Shown: piece after piece, positions 18,593 through 27,448 of the stretch
Position numbering within the stretch: position 1 is the first letter of the stretch
Layout: each line of letters opens with the position of its first letter
Assembly: GCF_000751775.1 (NCBI RefSeq)
Contig: NZ_CCRF01000103.1
Span: forward strand, 1-55,618
Direction of reading: 5' to 3'
Length of the DNA stretch: 55,618 nt
From: Caldibacillus thermoamylovorans
GTDB taxonomy: Bacteria > Bacillota > Bacilli > Bacillales > Caldibacillaceae
Translations under genes and position numbers: made by a program
Notes under the pieces: model-generated
Seen by the model: only the letters and a program-made list of their open reading frames with translations
Database searches by the model: none
Told to the model about the DNA's origin: nothing

Positions 18593-19237
18593 TATAATAC
18601 TTATTAGATCAAGTGTCAGGCGGGATTACACTAAAAAATATTAAAATCGCGTTATTCTCATTTATTTATTTTTATTGATAATAAACCTAACTTTACTTTC
18701 ACTTATTTTTTGTATAATAATTTCACAAGGATGAATTTTATCTTGATATTTTTCGGATATGTTGATAATATGAAAGAGCAATATTTTTGGAAAGCTAATA
18801 TTCAAAATAGTGAGTCTTTCCAAGCAGATAATTTTTGACCACTTCCTGATAGGGGAGTTAAGGCCACGGACAGCCGGGTCAAATGCCGATTGGTAGCTTC
18901 GGTTGCCTTATTGATTGAGTTTAAAGCTCAAATTTTATAAGTTGGTTACTTTACAACCGGTGCAGGTGCACATCAACTTGTGAAACGATCAATAAGAGTG
19001 GTAAAAGTAATTATTTGCTATATAGACTCTGATCTTATGAAGAAATTTTGAATATTAGAGAACTTCCAAACGACCGGCCTTATGAGAAGTAGATGGTAAA
19101 TCTTAATTGTATTTTTATTTGGATGATTCTTTAATATTGACTTTAATCTTCAAGCAAGTGTTGTGCGCGGCGCCGCGGTTTACACTTGCTTTTTTATTAT
19201 TTTATAAACAAAATCCAATCAGTAAGGAGAAATGAAA
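18593..19237 (+). promoter_or_regulatory. Long structured 5' leader of the carboxynorspermidine operon
   Basis: About 500-640 non-coding bases ahead of the operon. Two TATAAT -10 candidates occur at 18593-18598 and 18713-18718, both with weak -35 elements. Downstream, TTGGAAAG (18787-18794) pairs perfectly with CTTTCCAA (18816-18823), and a GC-rich block at 18855-18910 includes a GGTAGC/GGTTGCC hairpin that faintly recalls one arm of c-di-GMP-I aptamers. The leader ends in an intrinsic terminator only about 40 bases before the start codon, the usual plan of a riboswitch or attenuator. I could not assign it to a known class. A 22-codon frame at about 18771-18839 lacks a good ribosome site. Confidence 0.5.
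19152..19195 (+). terminator. Attenuator-type terminator before the carboxynorspermidine operon
   Basis: AAGCAAGTGT (19152-19161) pairs with ACACTTGCTT (19182-19191), enclosing a GC-rich GCGGC/GCCGC hairpin, then a T run to 19195. No gene precedes it on the plus strand for 2.3 kb, so it must act on the operon's own leader. Confidence 0.85.
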
Positions 19238-20437
19238 ATGGGAAAAGCGCTTGTTATCGGTGCAGGTGGCGTTGCATCTGTTGCCATTCATAAAATGGTT
19301 CAAAACAGTGATGTATTTGAAGAAATTTGCATTGCCAGCCGGACAAAAGCTAAATGTGATGCGTTAAAAGAAAAATTGGACGGCGGGAAGACAAAAATTA
19401 CGACAGCCCAAGTGGATGCTAACAATGTAGACGAGCTCATTACTTTAATTAAACAAGTTAAACCGGACATTGTCGTAAATTTAGCACTTCCATATCAAGA
19501 TTTAGCAATTATGGATGCTTGTCTGGCAACAAAAACTCATTATTTGGACACAGCTAACTATGAACCGGAAGATACGGCAAAATTTGAATATAGCTGGCAA
19601 TGGGCTTATCGTGAACGTTTTGAAGAAGCGGGAATTACCGGCTTGTTAGGAAGCGGCTTTGATCCGGGTGTAACAAGTGTCTTTACTGCCTATGCTTTGA
19701 AACACCACTTTGATGAAATCGAGTATATCGATATTCTTGACTGTAATGCCGGCGATCACGGTTATCCATTTGCAACAAACTTTAACCCGGAAATTAATAT
19801 TCGGGAAGTTTCTGCTAACGGGCGTTACTGGGAAAACGGCAACTGGGTAGAAACAAAACCGATGGAAATTAAGCGGGTTTATGACTTCCCGGAAATCGGC
19901 GAAAAAGATATGTATTTACTGTATCACGAAGAGCTTGAATCACTAGCCAAAAACGTACCCGGACTTAAACGGATTCGCTTCTTTATGACGTTCGGACAAA
20001 GTTACCTCACTCATCTTAAAGTGCTTGAAAATGTCGGCATGACTTCCATTGAGCCGATTGAATTTGAAGGAAAACAAATAGTGCCGCTTCAATTTTTAAA
20101 AGCCGTTTTACCGGATCCGGCATCTCTCGGACCAAGGACAAAAGGAAAAACAAATATCGGCTGTATTTTCCGCGGCAAAAAAGATGGAAAAGAAAAAACC
20201 TACTATCTATATAATGTCTGTGACCATGAAGAATGTTATCGTGAAGTCGGTTCCCAAGCCGTATCCTATACCACAGGGGTACCGGCCATGATAGGTGCCA
20301 TGATGGTATTGAACGGATATTGGAAAAAACCGGGCGTTTGGAACTTAGAAGAATTAGATCCGGATCCGTTCATGGATGCATTAAACAAATGGGGACTCCC
20401 GTGGAAAGAAAGTTTTGATCCGGAGTTAGTGGACTGA
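19238..20437 (+). CDS. Carboxynorspermidine / carboxyspermidine synthase (saccharopine-dehydrogenase family)
   Basis: 399 residues. The ATG at 19238 is seven bases after AAGGAGA; the ATG at 19232 is too close. The N-terminus GKALVIGAGGVASVA is a Rossmann nucleotide-binding loop. A middle GSGFDPGVTSVFTAYA and the C-terminal region match the Lys1-like branch that condenses aspartate semialdehyde with a diamine, using NADPH, to make carboxyspermidine or carboxynorspermidine. Its stop overlaps the next start (ATGA), which encodes the matching decarboxylase. Together they make (nor)spermidine without S-adenosylmethionine. Which diamine is used cannot be read from sequence. Confidence 0.88.
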   Translation: MGKALVIGAGGVASVAIHKMVQNSDVFEEICIASRTKAKCDALKEKLDGGKTKITTAQVDANNVDELITLIKQVKPDIVVNLALPYQDLAIMDACLATKTHYLDTANYEPEDTAKFEYSWQWAYRERFEEAGITGLLGSGFDPGVTSVFTAYALKHHFDEIEYIDILDCNAGDHGYPFATNFNPEINIREVSANGRYWENGNWVETKPMEIKRVYDFPEIGEKDMYLLYHEELESLAKNVPGLKRIRFFMTFGQSYLTHLKVLENVGMTSIEPIEFEGKQIVPLQFLKAVLPDPASLGPRTKGKTNIGCIFRGKKDGKEKTYYLYNVCDHEECYREVGSQAVSYTTGVPAMIGAMMVLNGYWKKPGVWNLEELDPDPFMDALNKWGLPWKESFDPELVD

Positions 20438-21564
20438 TGAGATTTGAAGAATTACCAACTCCTTGTTATGTCGTTGATGAAAAGCTTTTGGAAAACAACT
20501 TAAAAATCTTAAACGGGGTAATGGAGCGGACAGGTGCTAAAATTGTTTTGGCGCAAAAAGCATTCTCTATGTTTAAATTGTATCCGCTCCTCGCCAAGTA
20601 CTTGAACGGAACAACGGCAAGCGGCCTATATGAAGCCCGGCTCGGATATGAGGAAATGGGAAAAGAAAATCATGTCTTTTCCCCGGCCTACCGTGATGAT
20701 GAAATGGATGAAATTGTTTTGATTTGCGATCATATTATTTTTAATTCTTTCTCACAGCTGGAGAAGTTTAAAGATAAAGTTTTGAAGGCCGGTAAAAAAG
20801 TTGGGTTGCGCATTAATCCGGAATGTTCCACACAAGATGGGCATGCCATCTATGATCCATGTTCACCCGGATCCCGCTTAGGGGTAACAGTCGACCAGTT
20901 TCGCCCTGAATTGTTGGAAGGTGTTTCCGGGCTTCATTTTCACACCCTCTGCCAACAAAACGCTGATGATCTGGAAACGACATTACATGCGGTTGAAGAA
21001 AATTTTGGCCAGTGGTTGCCCCAAATGGAATGGATTAACTTTGGCGGTGGACATCATATTACAAGAGAAGATTATGATATCCCGTTACTTGAAAAATGTA
21101 TTAAGAGGATGCAAGATACGTACGGTTTGGAAGTCTATCTTGAGCCGGGGGAAGCTGTAGCACTTAACGCCGGGTATTTAGTAACAACTGTCCTTGATAC
21201 AATCAAAAACAAAATCGATATTGCCATTCTTGATACATCGGCCACTTGCCACATGCCGGATGTATTAGAAATGCCTTATCGTCCACCGTTGTTCGAGTCT
21301 GGTGAGCCGGGTGAAAAGCCATATACGTACCGGCTTGGCGGACCTACTTGCCTTGCCGGTGACATCATTGGTGATTACTCGTTTGATCAGCCATTAAAAC
21401 CCGGCGATCGCCTGATTTTCGGTGACATGGCCATCTACACAATGGTGAAAAATACCACTTTTAACGGTATGCCACTCCCGACTATTGCGGTTAAAAAGAA
21501 GGACGGCGATTGTGAAATCATCCGCCAATTCGGATACGAAGATTTTAAGATGAGGTTATCATAA
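20437..21564 (+). CDS. nspC: Carboxynorspermidine / carboxyspermidine decarboxylase
   Basis: 375 residues, fold-III PLP decarboxylase. The PLP Lys is K41 in LAQKAFSMF, the phosphate-binding glycine segment is NFGGGHHI (about 201-208), and the second-subunit Cys lies in GGPTCLAGD (about 306-314). It removes the carboxyl group from the product of the preceding enzyme. Its ATG shares one base with the upstream stop, so translation is coupled. A strong terminator follows. Confidence 0.9.
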   Translation: MRFEELPTPCYVVDEKLLENNLKILNGVMERTGAKIVLAQKAFSMFKLYPLLAKYLNGTTASGLYEARLGYEEMGKENHVFSPAYRDDEMDEIVLICDHIIFNSFSQLEKFKDKVLKAGKKVGLRINPECSTQDGHAIYDPCSPGSRLGVTVDQFRPELLEGVSGLHFHTLCQQNADDLETTLHAVEENFGQWLPQMEWINFGGGHHITREDYDIPLLEKCIKRMQDTYGLEVYLEPGEAVALNAGYLVTTVLDTIKNKIDIAILDTSATCHMPDVLEMPYRPPLFESGEPGEKPYTYRLGGPTCLAGDIIGDYSFDQPLKPGDRLIFGDMAIYTMVKNTTFNGMPLPTIAVKKKDGDCEIIRQFGYEDFKMRLS

Positions 21565-21570
21565 ATTTGC

Positions 21571-21622
21571 AAGAGGCTTTCCGGAAGTAATGGGGCACTT
21601 CCTGTTAGAAAGCCTCTTTTTT
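21571..21622 (+). terminator. Terminator after nspC
   Basis: AAGAGGCTTTC (21571-21581) pairs with GAAAGCCTCTT (21608-21618), followed by a T run to 21622; an inner GGAAGT/ACTTCC stem extends it. Confidence 0.92.
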
Positions 21623-22046
21623 CATGCGCTTAACGTCAAACTTCCGGTAAGGCAAATTTGTCCTACTAACAGCCACTGAGAATCTCTACTGATTGAAGTT
21701 TTCACTTTATTCGCGGGCTATAATTTTCCTTCAGCCATCAATCCTCATATATGTATGGTAATTTTATTTAAAACAGTCATTGTAATGTTAATTCATGTTA
21801 TTTAACAATATAATTTTTTTATTATACAATAATGATGATGAGAAATTTTCAAGTTATAACTTTTCTCAAATTTGTACAAACTTAATAATACAGGGAAATT
21901 GTACTACCCGGGCCTTTTGTTTGACAAATATATTTATTATTATATAATAATTATTGTAAAAGAAATTTGTTATGCGCTTCACAAAATTTTCCCATATTTT
22001 TACAGAATTCTAAAATATTCTCAATAATACATAGGAGGTATTTATT
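21623..22046 (+). promoter_or_regulatory. ahpC promoter with PerR-like operator
   Basis: Non-coding, very AT-rich from 21740 on. TTGACA (21921-21926) and TATAAT (21943-21948), 16 bases apart, form a good sigma-A promoter. TAATAATTATTGTAA at 21945-21959 overlaps the -10 and differs from the PerR consensus at two positions. Blocking there would repress ahpCF in the absence of peroxide. No gene is visible in 21623-21900. Confidence 0.7.
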
Positions 22047-22610
22047 ATGTCATTAGTAGGAAAGCAAGTATTACCATTTAAATTACAAGCATACAAAAAC
22101 GGCGAATTTGTAGAAGTAACGGAAGAAGATTTCAAAGGACATTGGAGCATTTTATGTTTCTATCCGGCAGATTTTACATTTGTTTGCCCGACTGAACTCG
22201 AAGACCTCCAAGAACATTATGCGACTTTCAAAGATCTTGGCGTTGAAGTTTATTCCTGTTCAGCCGATACACATTTTACTCATAAAGCTTGGCATGACCA
22301 TTCCGATGCCATTAGTAAAATTGAATATACGATGATTGGGGACCCTTCCCATAAACTTATCGAAATGTTTGATGTCCTAAGGGAAGAAGAAGGTCTTGCA
22401 GATCGTGGAACATTCATTATCGATCCGGATGGTGTCATTCAAGCAGTTGAAATTAATGCAGACGGTATTGGACGTGATGCAGCCAGCCTAGTTGACAAAA
22501 TTAAAGCAGCTCAATATGTTCGCACACATCCTGGTGAAGTTTGTCCGGCAAAATGGAAAGAAACTGGAGAAACGCTGAAACCGAGTCTTGACCTTGTCGG
22601 AAAAATTTAA
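22047..22610 (+). CDS. ahpC: Alkyl hydroperoxide reductase subunit C (2-Cys peroxiredoxin)
   Basis: 187 residues. The peroxidatic Cys47 lies in DFTFVCPTE and the resolving Cys166 in GEVCPAKW, the hallmarks of typical 2-Cys AhpC. Start ATG follows TAGGAGGT. It reduces hydrogen peroxide and organic hydroperoxides in the cytoplasm and is recycled by AhpF, encoded 13 bases downstream. Promoter region carries a PerR-like box. Confidence 0.97.
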   Translation: MSLVGKQVLPFKLQAYKNGEFVEVTEEDFKGHWSILCFYPADFTFVCPTELEDLQEHYATFKDLGVEVYSCSADTHFTHKAWHDHSDAISKIEYTMIGDPSHKLIEMFDVLREEEGLADRGTFIIDPDGVIQAVEINADGIGRDAASLVDKIKAAQYVRTHPGEVCPAKWKETGETLKPSLDLVGKI

Positions 22611-22623
22611 GGAGTGCTTATAA

Positions 22624-24156
22624 ATGATACTAGATGCGGATATTAAAGCACAATTAAATCAATATCTTCAGTTAATGGAGAGCGATATCATCATTAAAGT
22701 AAGTGCGGGTTCTGATAAAGTATCAGGTGACATGCTGGCTCTTGTTGACGAGCTGGCTACGATGTCACCGAAAATTAAAATTGAACATACTACTTTACAA
22801 AGAACACCAAGCTTTAGTGTGAATCGTGTGGGAGAAGATACCGGAGTTGTTTTTGCCGGTATTCCTTTAGGCCATGAATTTACTTCACTTGTGCTTGCGC
22901 TATTACAGGTAAGCGGTCGACCGCCAAAAGTTGAACAAAAACTGATCGACCAAGTTAAAAGCTTAACCGGTGAATATCATTTTGAAACATTCGTCAGCTT
23001 AACTTGTCATAATTGTCCTGAAGTTGTTCAGGCTCTAAACATCATGAGTGTCCTTAACCCGAATATTACACATACAATGATTGACGGTGCGGCTTACAAA
23101 GAAGAAGCCGAAAGTAAAAACATTATGGCGGTGCCGACTGTTTTCTTAAACGGCGAGGAATTTGGCAGCGGCCGGATGTCACTCGAAGAAATTCTGGTCA
23201 AACTTGGGAAAACATCGGACCCATCTGAGTTTATGAATAAAGATCCGTTTGACGTTCTCGTTGTCGGCGGTGGTCCTGCCGGTGCGAGTGCCGCTATTTA
23301 CGCCGCTCGGAAAGGAATTCGTACCGGAATTGTGGCAGAACGATTCGGCGGTCAAATCATGGATACCAAGGGCATTGAAAACTTTATCAGCGTAAAATAC
23401 ACTGAGGGGCCGCAACTTGCTGCCAGTTTAGAAGAGCATGTAAAAGAATACAATATTGATATAATGAACTTGCAACGGGCAAAACGTTTAGAAAAGAAAG
23501 ATCACCTTGTCCATATTGAATTGGAAAATGGCGCAGTGTTAAAAAGTAAGACGGTCATTCTATCAACCGGTGCACGTTGGCGCAATATTGGCGTACCGGG
23601 TGAAGAAGAATTCAAGACAAAAGGTGTCGCCTATTGCCCGCATTGTGACGGTCCGTTGTTTGCCGGAAAACATGTTGCGGTCATCGGTGGTGGAAATTCC
23701 GGGATTGAAGCGGCAATTGATCTCGCAGGAGTTGTTAAACATGTGACCGTTATTGAATTTATGCCGGAATTAAAAGCCGACCAAGTACTTCAAGAACGTC
23801 TTCACAGTTTATCAAATGTGACAGTGATTACAAACGCCCAGACAAAGGAAATTACCGGAACTGATAAAGTAAACGGACTAACTTATATTGACCGTGCAAC
23901 CGGAGAAGAACACCATATTGAACTAGCCGGTGTTTTTGTTCAAATCGGTCTTGTTCCAAACACCGATTGGTTAGAAGGTACGGTTGAACGAAATCGCATG
24001 GGTGAAATTATTGTTGATAAGCGTGGTGCAACCAATATCCCGGGTGTCTTTGCTGCCGGTGACTGTAGTGATAGTCCATATAAACAAATTATCATTTCCA
24101 TGGGATCCGGTGCAACGGCGGCCTTGGGAGCATTTGATTATTTAATCCGAAACTAA
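22624..24156 (+). CDS. ahpF: Alkyl hydroperoxide reductase subunit F
   Basis: 510 residues. N-terminal tandem thioredoxin-like domains carry the redox pair C128-HN-C131. An FAD site GGGPAGAS (215 on), a CPHC redox pair (about 338-341) and an NAD(P)H site [10 protein letters not shown] (about 355) follow, as in thioredoxin reductases. It uses NADH to reduce AhpC. In-operon with ahpC, start preceded by AAGGAG. Confidence 0.96.
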   Translation: MILDADIKAQLNQYLQLMESDIIIKVSAGSDKVSGDMLALVDELATMSPKIKIEHTTLQRTPSFSVNRVGEDTGVVFAGIPLGHEFTSLVLALLQVSGRPPKVEQKLIDQVKSLTGEYHFETFVSLTCHNCPEVVQALNIMSVLNPNITHTMIDGAAYKEEAESKNIMAVPTVFLNGEEFGSGRMSLEEILVKLGKTSDPSEFMNKDPFDVLVVGGGPAGASAAIYAARKGIRTGIVAERFGGQIMDTKGIENFISVKYTEGPQLAASLEEHVKEYNIDIMNLQRAKRLEKKDHLVHIELENGAVLKSKTVILSTGARWRNIGVPGEEEFKTKGVAYCPHCDGPLFAGKHVAVIGGGNSGIEAAIDLAGVVKHVTVIEFMPELKADQVLQERLHSLSNVTVITNAQTKEITGTDKVNGLTYIDRATGEEHHIELAGVFVQIGLVPNTDWLEGTVERNRMGEIIVDKRGATNIPGVFAAGDCSDSPYKQIIISMGSGATAALGAFDYLIRN

Positions 24157-24180
24157 CCCGGAAACCAAAAAAACTACGCA

Positions 24181-24221
24181 AAAAACCGTTATACTGCTTA
24201 TTCTGTAGTATAACGGTTTTT
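24181..24221 (+). terminator. Terminator after ahpF
   Basis: AAAAACCGTTATACT (24181-24195) pairs perfectly with AGTATAACGGTTTTT (24207-24221). Flanking A and T runs could let it work on both strands for the convergent sfsA gene. Confidence 0.93.
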
Positions 24222-24299
24222 TATATTTTTATTCTTTCTATGTGTTTTTGGTGTCTGACTTCGTAATGTTATTCATTTACAATTGGTAATATACCCTTT

Positions 24300-24989
24300 T
24301 TATGATAATACAACAGGAAGCGGATCGTCTAAAACAAGTTCATCGACTTTTACAATTGCGTCATATGCTAAAATTTGCACACCTTGTTGCGCTGCTTTTA
24401 ATAAGGATTCTGAAAAAGTTTTATCCATTTCTTTATTAGGAGTAAATGTGGAGCAACCTTTCATTTGTACGACAAACAAGATGGTTGCACTGTATCCCTT
24501 TTGTACCGCTTTCGCCAACTCCAATATATGTTTTGTCCCTCGTGATGTCGGTGCATCCGGAAATAGTGCTAGCCCGTTCTTTTCCAATGTGACACCTTTC
24601 ACTTCAATAAAGCCGCTTTCATTTCCCTTTTCAAAATAGAGATCAAACCGGGAATCGCCAAACGGAACTTCCCTTTTTACCATGTTTACCATTCCAAGTT
24701 CTTTCACCTTTCCCGCTGCAATTGCCTCAAAAACAACGGTATTGGGAGCTTGTGAATCAATATTTACCCAAATATGATTTTTACAAACAGCAATGAGAGA
24801 ATATTTTGTTTTCCTATTTGGATTATCACTGACTTCCAACCGCACGTCAGCATCCGGTTGTAGCAACTCTGTTAAACGGCCGGTATTTTTAATATGAGCC
24901 GCTTCTTTTTTTCCATGAATGAAAACTTCGGCAATAAATCTATTCACCCGCCGATGCAGTTTACCATGGACTATTTCCCCATACTTCAT
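24300..24989 (-). CDS. sfsA: SfsA family protein (DNA/RNA nuclease-type fold)
   Basis: 229 residues from the ATG at 24989, seven bases after GGAAGTG; an 18-residue longer frame has no ribosome site and exceeds the family length. An N-terminal OB-like part (VHGKLHRRVNRF, AHIKNTGRL) leads to a nuclease-like core with FDLYFEKGNESGFIEVKGVTL (only EVKGVTL matters: the E-x-K of PD-(D/E)XK folds) and FPDAPTSRGTKH. Known as sugar fermentation stimulation protein A; its physiological role is uncertain. Separate from mqo. Confidence 0.9.
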   Translation of the reverse strand: MKYGEIVHGKLHRRVNRFIAEVFIHGKKEAAHIKNTGRLTELLQPDADVRLEVSDNPNRKTKYSLIAVCKNHIWVNIDSQAPNTVVFEAIAAGKVKELGMVNMVKREVPFGDSRFDLYFEKGNESGFIEVKGVTLEKNGLALFPDAPTSRGTKHILELAKAVQKGYSATILFVVQMKGCSTFTPNKEMDKTFSESLLKAAQQGVQILAYDAIVKVDELVLDDPLPVVLS

Positions 24990-25066
24990 AAGTTCACTTC
25001 CAATAAACGGTTTTAGGTTATGTGATGAATAATCGTGTAACAATGGAGGCGTTTAATAATAGGAAA

Positions 25067-25104
25067 AGGAAGTACAATTGCCAAATCGGCAATTTATACT
25101 TCCT
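25067..25104 (-). terminator. Hairpin at the end of mqo
   Basis: AGGAAGTA (25067-25074) pairs with TACTTCCT (25097-25104) around an inner AATTGCC/GGCAATT stem. It overlaps the mqo stop and is followed on the minus strand by TTCCTTTTCC, a modest U tract. Confidence 0.6.
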
Positions 25105-26626
25105 GTAACTGACGAGTTTTGTCATCCGTATTTGTCGGTATTTCTTCCTCTAGGCCAAGCGTCTTTGCTGTAGAGGAATGAATTTCTTGAAGAAGGTCCG
25201 GGTTTTTAGCTAAAGATACACCATAGGAAGGAATCATTTCTTTAATTTTTGATTCCCATTTCGGCATATATTGCGGGAAACATCTGTCCAATACTTCAAG
25301 CATAACATGTACGGCTGTTGAAGCGCCGGGTGAAGCACCAAGTAAAGCGGCAATCGAGCCATCACTGCTATTTACTACTTCTGTACCGAATTGAAGTGTT
25401 CCTTTCCCACCGGTCTCCGTATCTTTAATTACTTGTACACGTTGACCTGCTACGACCATATCCCAATCCTCAAGTTTGGCGTTCGGAATAAACTCACGTA
25501 ACTCCTCTAACCGTTGTTCATTTGATAACATAAGTTGTTGAATTAAGTATTTTGTTAGCGACATTTCTTTTACACCGGCAGCCAACATCGTAAGTACATT
25601 ATTTGGTTTTACGGAGCTAATTAAATCAAAGTTTGAACCGGTTTTTAAGAATTTCGGTGAGAAACCGGCAAACGGTCCAAACAACAATGTCTTTTTATTA
25701 TTAATATACCGGGTATCAAGATGTGGCACGGACATCGGCGGGGCGCCAACTTTTGCTTTACCGTAAACTTTTGCATGATGTTTTTCGATAAGTTCTTCAT
25801 TTTTACAAACCATAAATAATCCGCTAACCGGGAAACCGCCAATATGTTTTGATTCAGGAATTCCCGTTTTTTGCAATAACGGCAAAGAACCGCCACCGGC
25901 ACCGATAAAAATAAATTTTGCTATATAAGACTTATTTTGACCGGCGTCAATATCATGTACTTTTACTTCCCACAATCCTTCACTTGTCCGTTTAATATCT
26001 TTCACATAATGTTTATAGTTAATCTCGACGTTTTCCTCTTTTAAGTGTTCAAACAACATTCGAGTTAATGCACCAAAGTTGACATCTGTTCCGGAATCCA
26101 TTTTTGTAGCCGCAATCGGTTCATTTAGTTTACGGCCTTCCATCATCACCGGAATCCATTCTTTCAGTTTTTCCGGATCATCCGAAAATTCCATCCCTTG
26201 GAACAGCGGGTTATCAGCTAATGCATTAAAGCGTTTTCTTAAAAATTCTACGTTCTTATCCCCTTCGACAAAACTCATATGGGGTAATGGCATGATAAAG
26301 TCCTGTGGATTACGAATCAAATTACTTTTTACAAGATAAGACCAAAATTGTTTTGATACTTGAAACTGTTCATTAACTTTTATTGCTTTGCTAATATCTA
26401 TGGATCCGTCCGGTTTTTCGACGGTGTAGTTGAGCTCGCACAGTGCAGAATGACCCGTCCCCGCATTATTCCATTCATTGGAACTTTCCTCTCCGGGTTT
26501 TTCGAGCTTTTCAAACACTGTAATTTCCCACTCCGGTATCAATTCCTTTAACAACGAACCGAGCGTGGCACTCATAATTCCGGCGCCAATTAAGATGACA
26601 TCTGTTTTTGTTTGTCTATTACTCAT
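25094..26626 (-). CDS. mqo: Malate:quinone oxidoreductase
   Basis: 510 residues; ATG at 26626 follows AAGGTGG, while a GTG nine bases upstream overlaps that site. The N-terminal FAD-binding loop is [12 protein letters not shown] (about 12-23). Conserved [24 protein letters not shown] and [11 protein letters not shown] segments identify Mqo. It oxidises malate to oxaloacetate at the cytoplasmic face of the membrane, passing electrons to quinone, in the TCA cycle. Monocistronic. Confidence 0.96.
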   Translation of the reverse strand: MSNRQTKTDVILIGAGIMSATLGSLLKELIPEWEITVFEKLEKPGEESSNEWNNAGTGHSALCELNYTVEKPDGSIDISKAIKVNEQFQVSKQFWSYLVKSNLIRNPQDFIMPLPHMSFVEGDKNVEFLRKRFNALADNPLFQGMEFSDDPEKLKEWIPVMMEGRKLNEPIAATKMDSGTDVNFGALTRMLFEHLKEENVEINYKHYVKDIKRTSEGLWEVKVHDIDAGQNKSYIAKFIFIGAGGGSLPLLQKTGIPESKHIGGFPVSGLFMVCKNEELIEKHHAKVYGKAKVGAPPMSVPHLDTRYINNKKTLLFGPFAGFSPKFLKTGSNFDLISSVKPNNVLTMLAAGVKEMSLTKYLIQQLMLSNEQRLEELREFIPNAKLEDWDMVVAGQRVQVIKDTETGGKGTLQFGTEVVNSSDGSIAALLGASPGASTAVHVMLEVLDRCFPQYMPKWESKIKEMIPSYGVSLAKNPDLLQEIHSSTAKTLGLEEEIPTNTDDKTRQLQEV

Positions 26627-27182
26627 TTTCCCCACCTTATCCCCTTTTGAATTCTTGGAAAAGCTGCAGGCGGTTGCATTCCGAAAAAAGACGGAAAACA
26701 GTCAGACTACACACCTTTCCCGAATCAATTATAACCTAATTCTAGTCTACCAGAATCTTTCAGTGATTAAAACATTATTTTACTATTCTAAGATAGTTAC
26801 AATTTACACCAAATGTGGAAATTATGCAAATATTTGATTTGTGATTTTTTAAACAAAATAATGTTCATTTCTTAGGTTTGTTGTCGTTTCATCACCGACT
26901 TTATAAATCTTTGAGATTCTTATCCAACTGTTGCTTTCTTTCCTCCGTTACTTTAAAAAACGCCCGAAAAAAATCCATCGTGACTTTTTCCAAGCGTTAA
27001 TTTATCCTACCTTAACAGGGAGTTCACCCCCACCTCACAATTTTCGAGTTTACAAAGAAGATTGGTGGGGGATGTGTTGCCCGCATGCGTCCCATCAGTG
27101 GAAGATGAAGAAACCCCGTACTGACAGAAGTTGCACTTTATATTAACCTACGAAGATAGTAAATCACTTTATTTATTTGCAA
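26627..27182. other. Gene-free region between mqo and the type VII locus
   Basis: About 550 bases without a supported gene. A strong hairpin CCCCCACC (27027-27034) / GGTGGGGG (27064-27071) with a 29-base loop stands out. The following 27070-27180 has an in-frame-looking but broken coding flavour and may be decayed mobile-element sequence; I could not identify a transposase motif or terminal repeats. The last genes of the type VII operon end right after it on the minus strand, so the hairpin may act in ending that transcript. Confidence 0.35.
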
Positions 27183-27437
27183 TTACCTTGGTGTTTTACA
27201 ATGCGGACATACAGTTTTTAACGAGTCATATTGTTGTCCGCAGTTACGGCAGAATACGACTCCTAACACGGCAGAATCTTTTGTCTCATTTGTGCCGGCA
27301 ATTTGTGCTACTCCGTTTTCAACATTTTCAATTATTTTTCCTTTAATCTTTTTTAACAATATAATCACTAATATCATTGTTGTGAGGTTAATGATAAAAC
27401 CACCGATTAAAAGTGAAATAATGATTTGGTCAGACAT
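27183..27437 (-). CDS. Membrane-anchored zinc-ribbon protein, last gene of the type VII operon
   Basis: 84 residues: one N-terminal transmembrane helix (about 5-28), a basic short linker, an acidic stretch and a C-terminal zinc ribbon with the pairs CRNC (about 63-66) and CPHC (about 77-80). Start ATG follows AGGAGGTT and lies only 12 bases after the giant surface protein gene, so it is co-transcribed. The cytoplasmic FHA protein of the same operon has a similar zinc ribbon. Function unknown; a small assembly partner for the membrane complex is a guess. Confidence 0.75.
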   Translation of the reverse strand: MSDQIIISLLIGGFIINLTTMILVIILLKKIKGKIIENVENGVAQIAGTNETKDSAVLGVVFCRNCGQQYDSLKTVCPHCKTPR

Positions 27438-27448
27438 GTTTTAACCTC

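Noticed and set aside
18771-18839. A 22-codon leader peptide (starting MKEQYFWK)
   Set aside because: No ribosome site precedes it and it overlaps the perfect TTGGAAAG/CTTTCCAA stem, so RNA structure is the better reading.
19152-19195. T-box-like GGCGCCGCGG before the terminator
   Set aside because: The T-box core GGTGGNACCGCG is not present and no specifier-loop structure was found; the sequence is explained by a GC-rich inner hairpin of the terminator.
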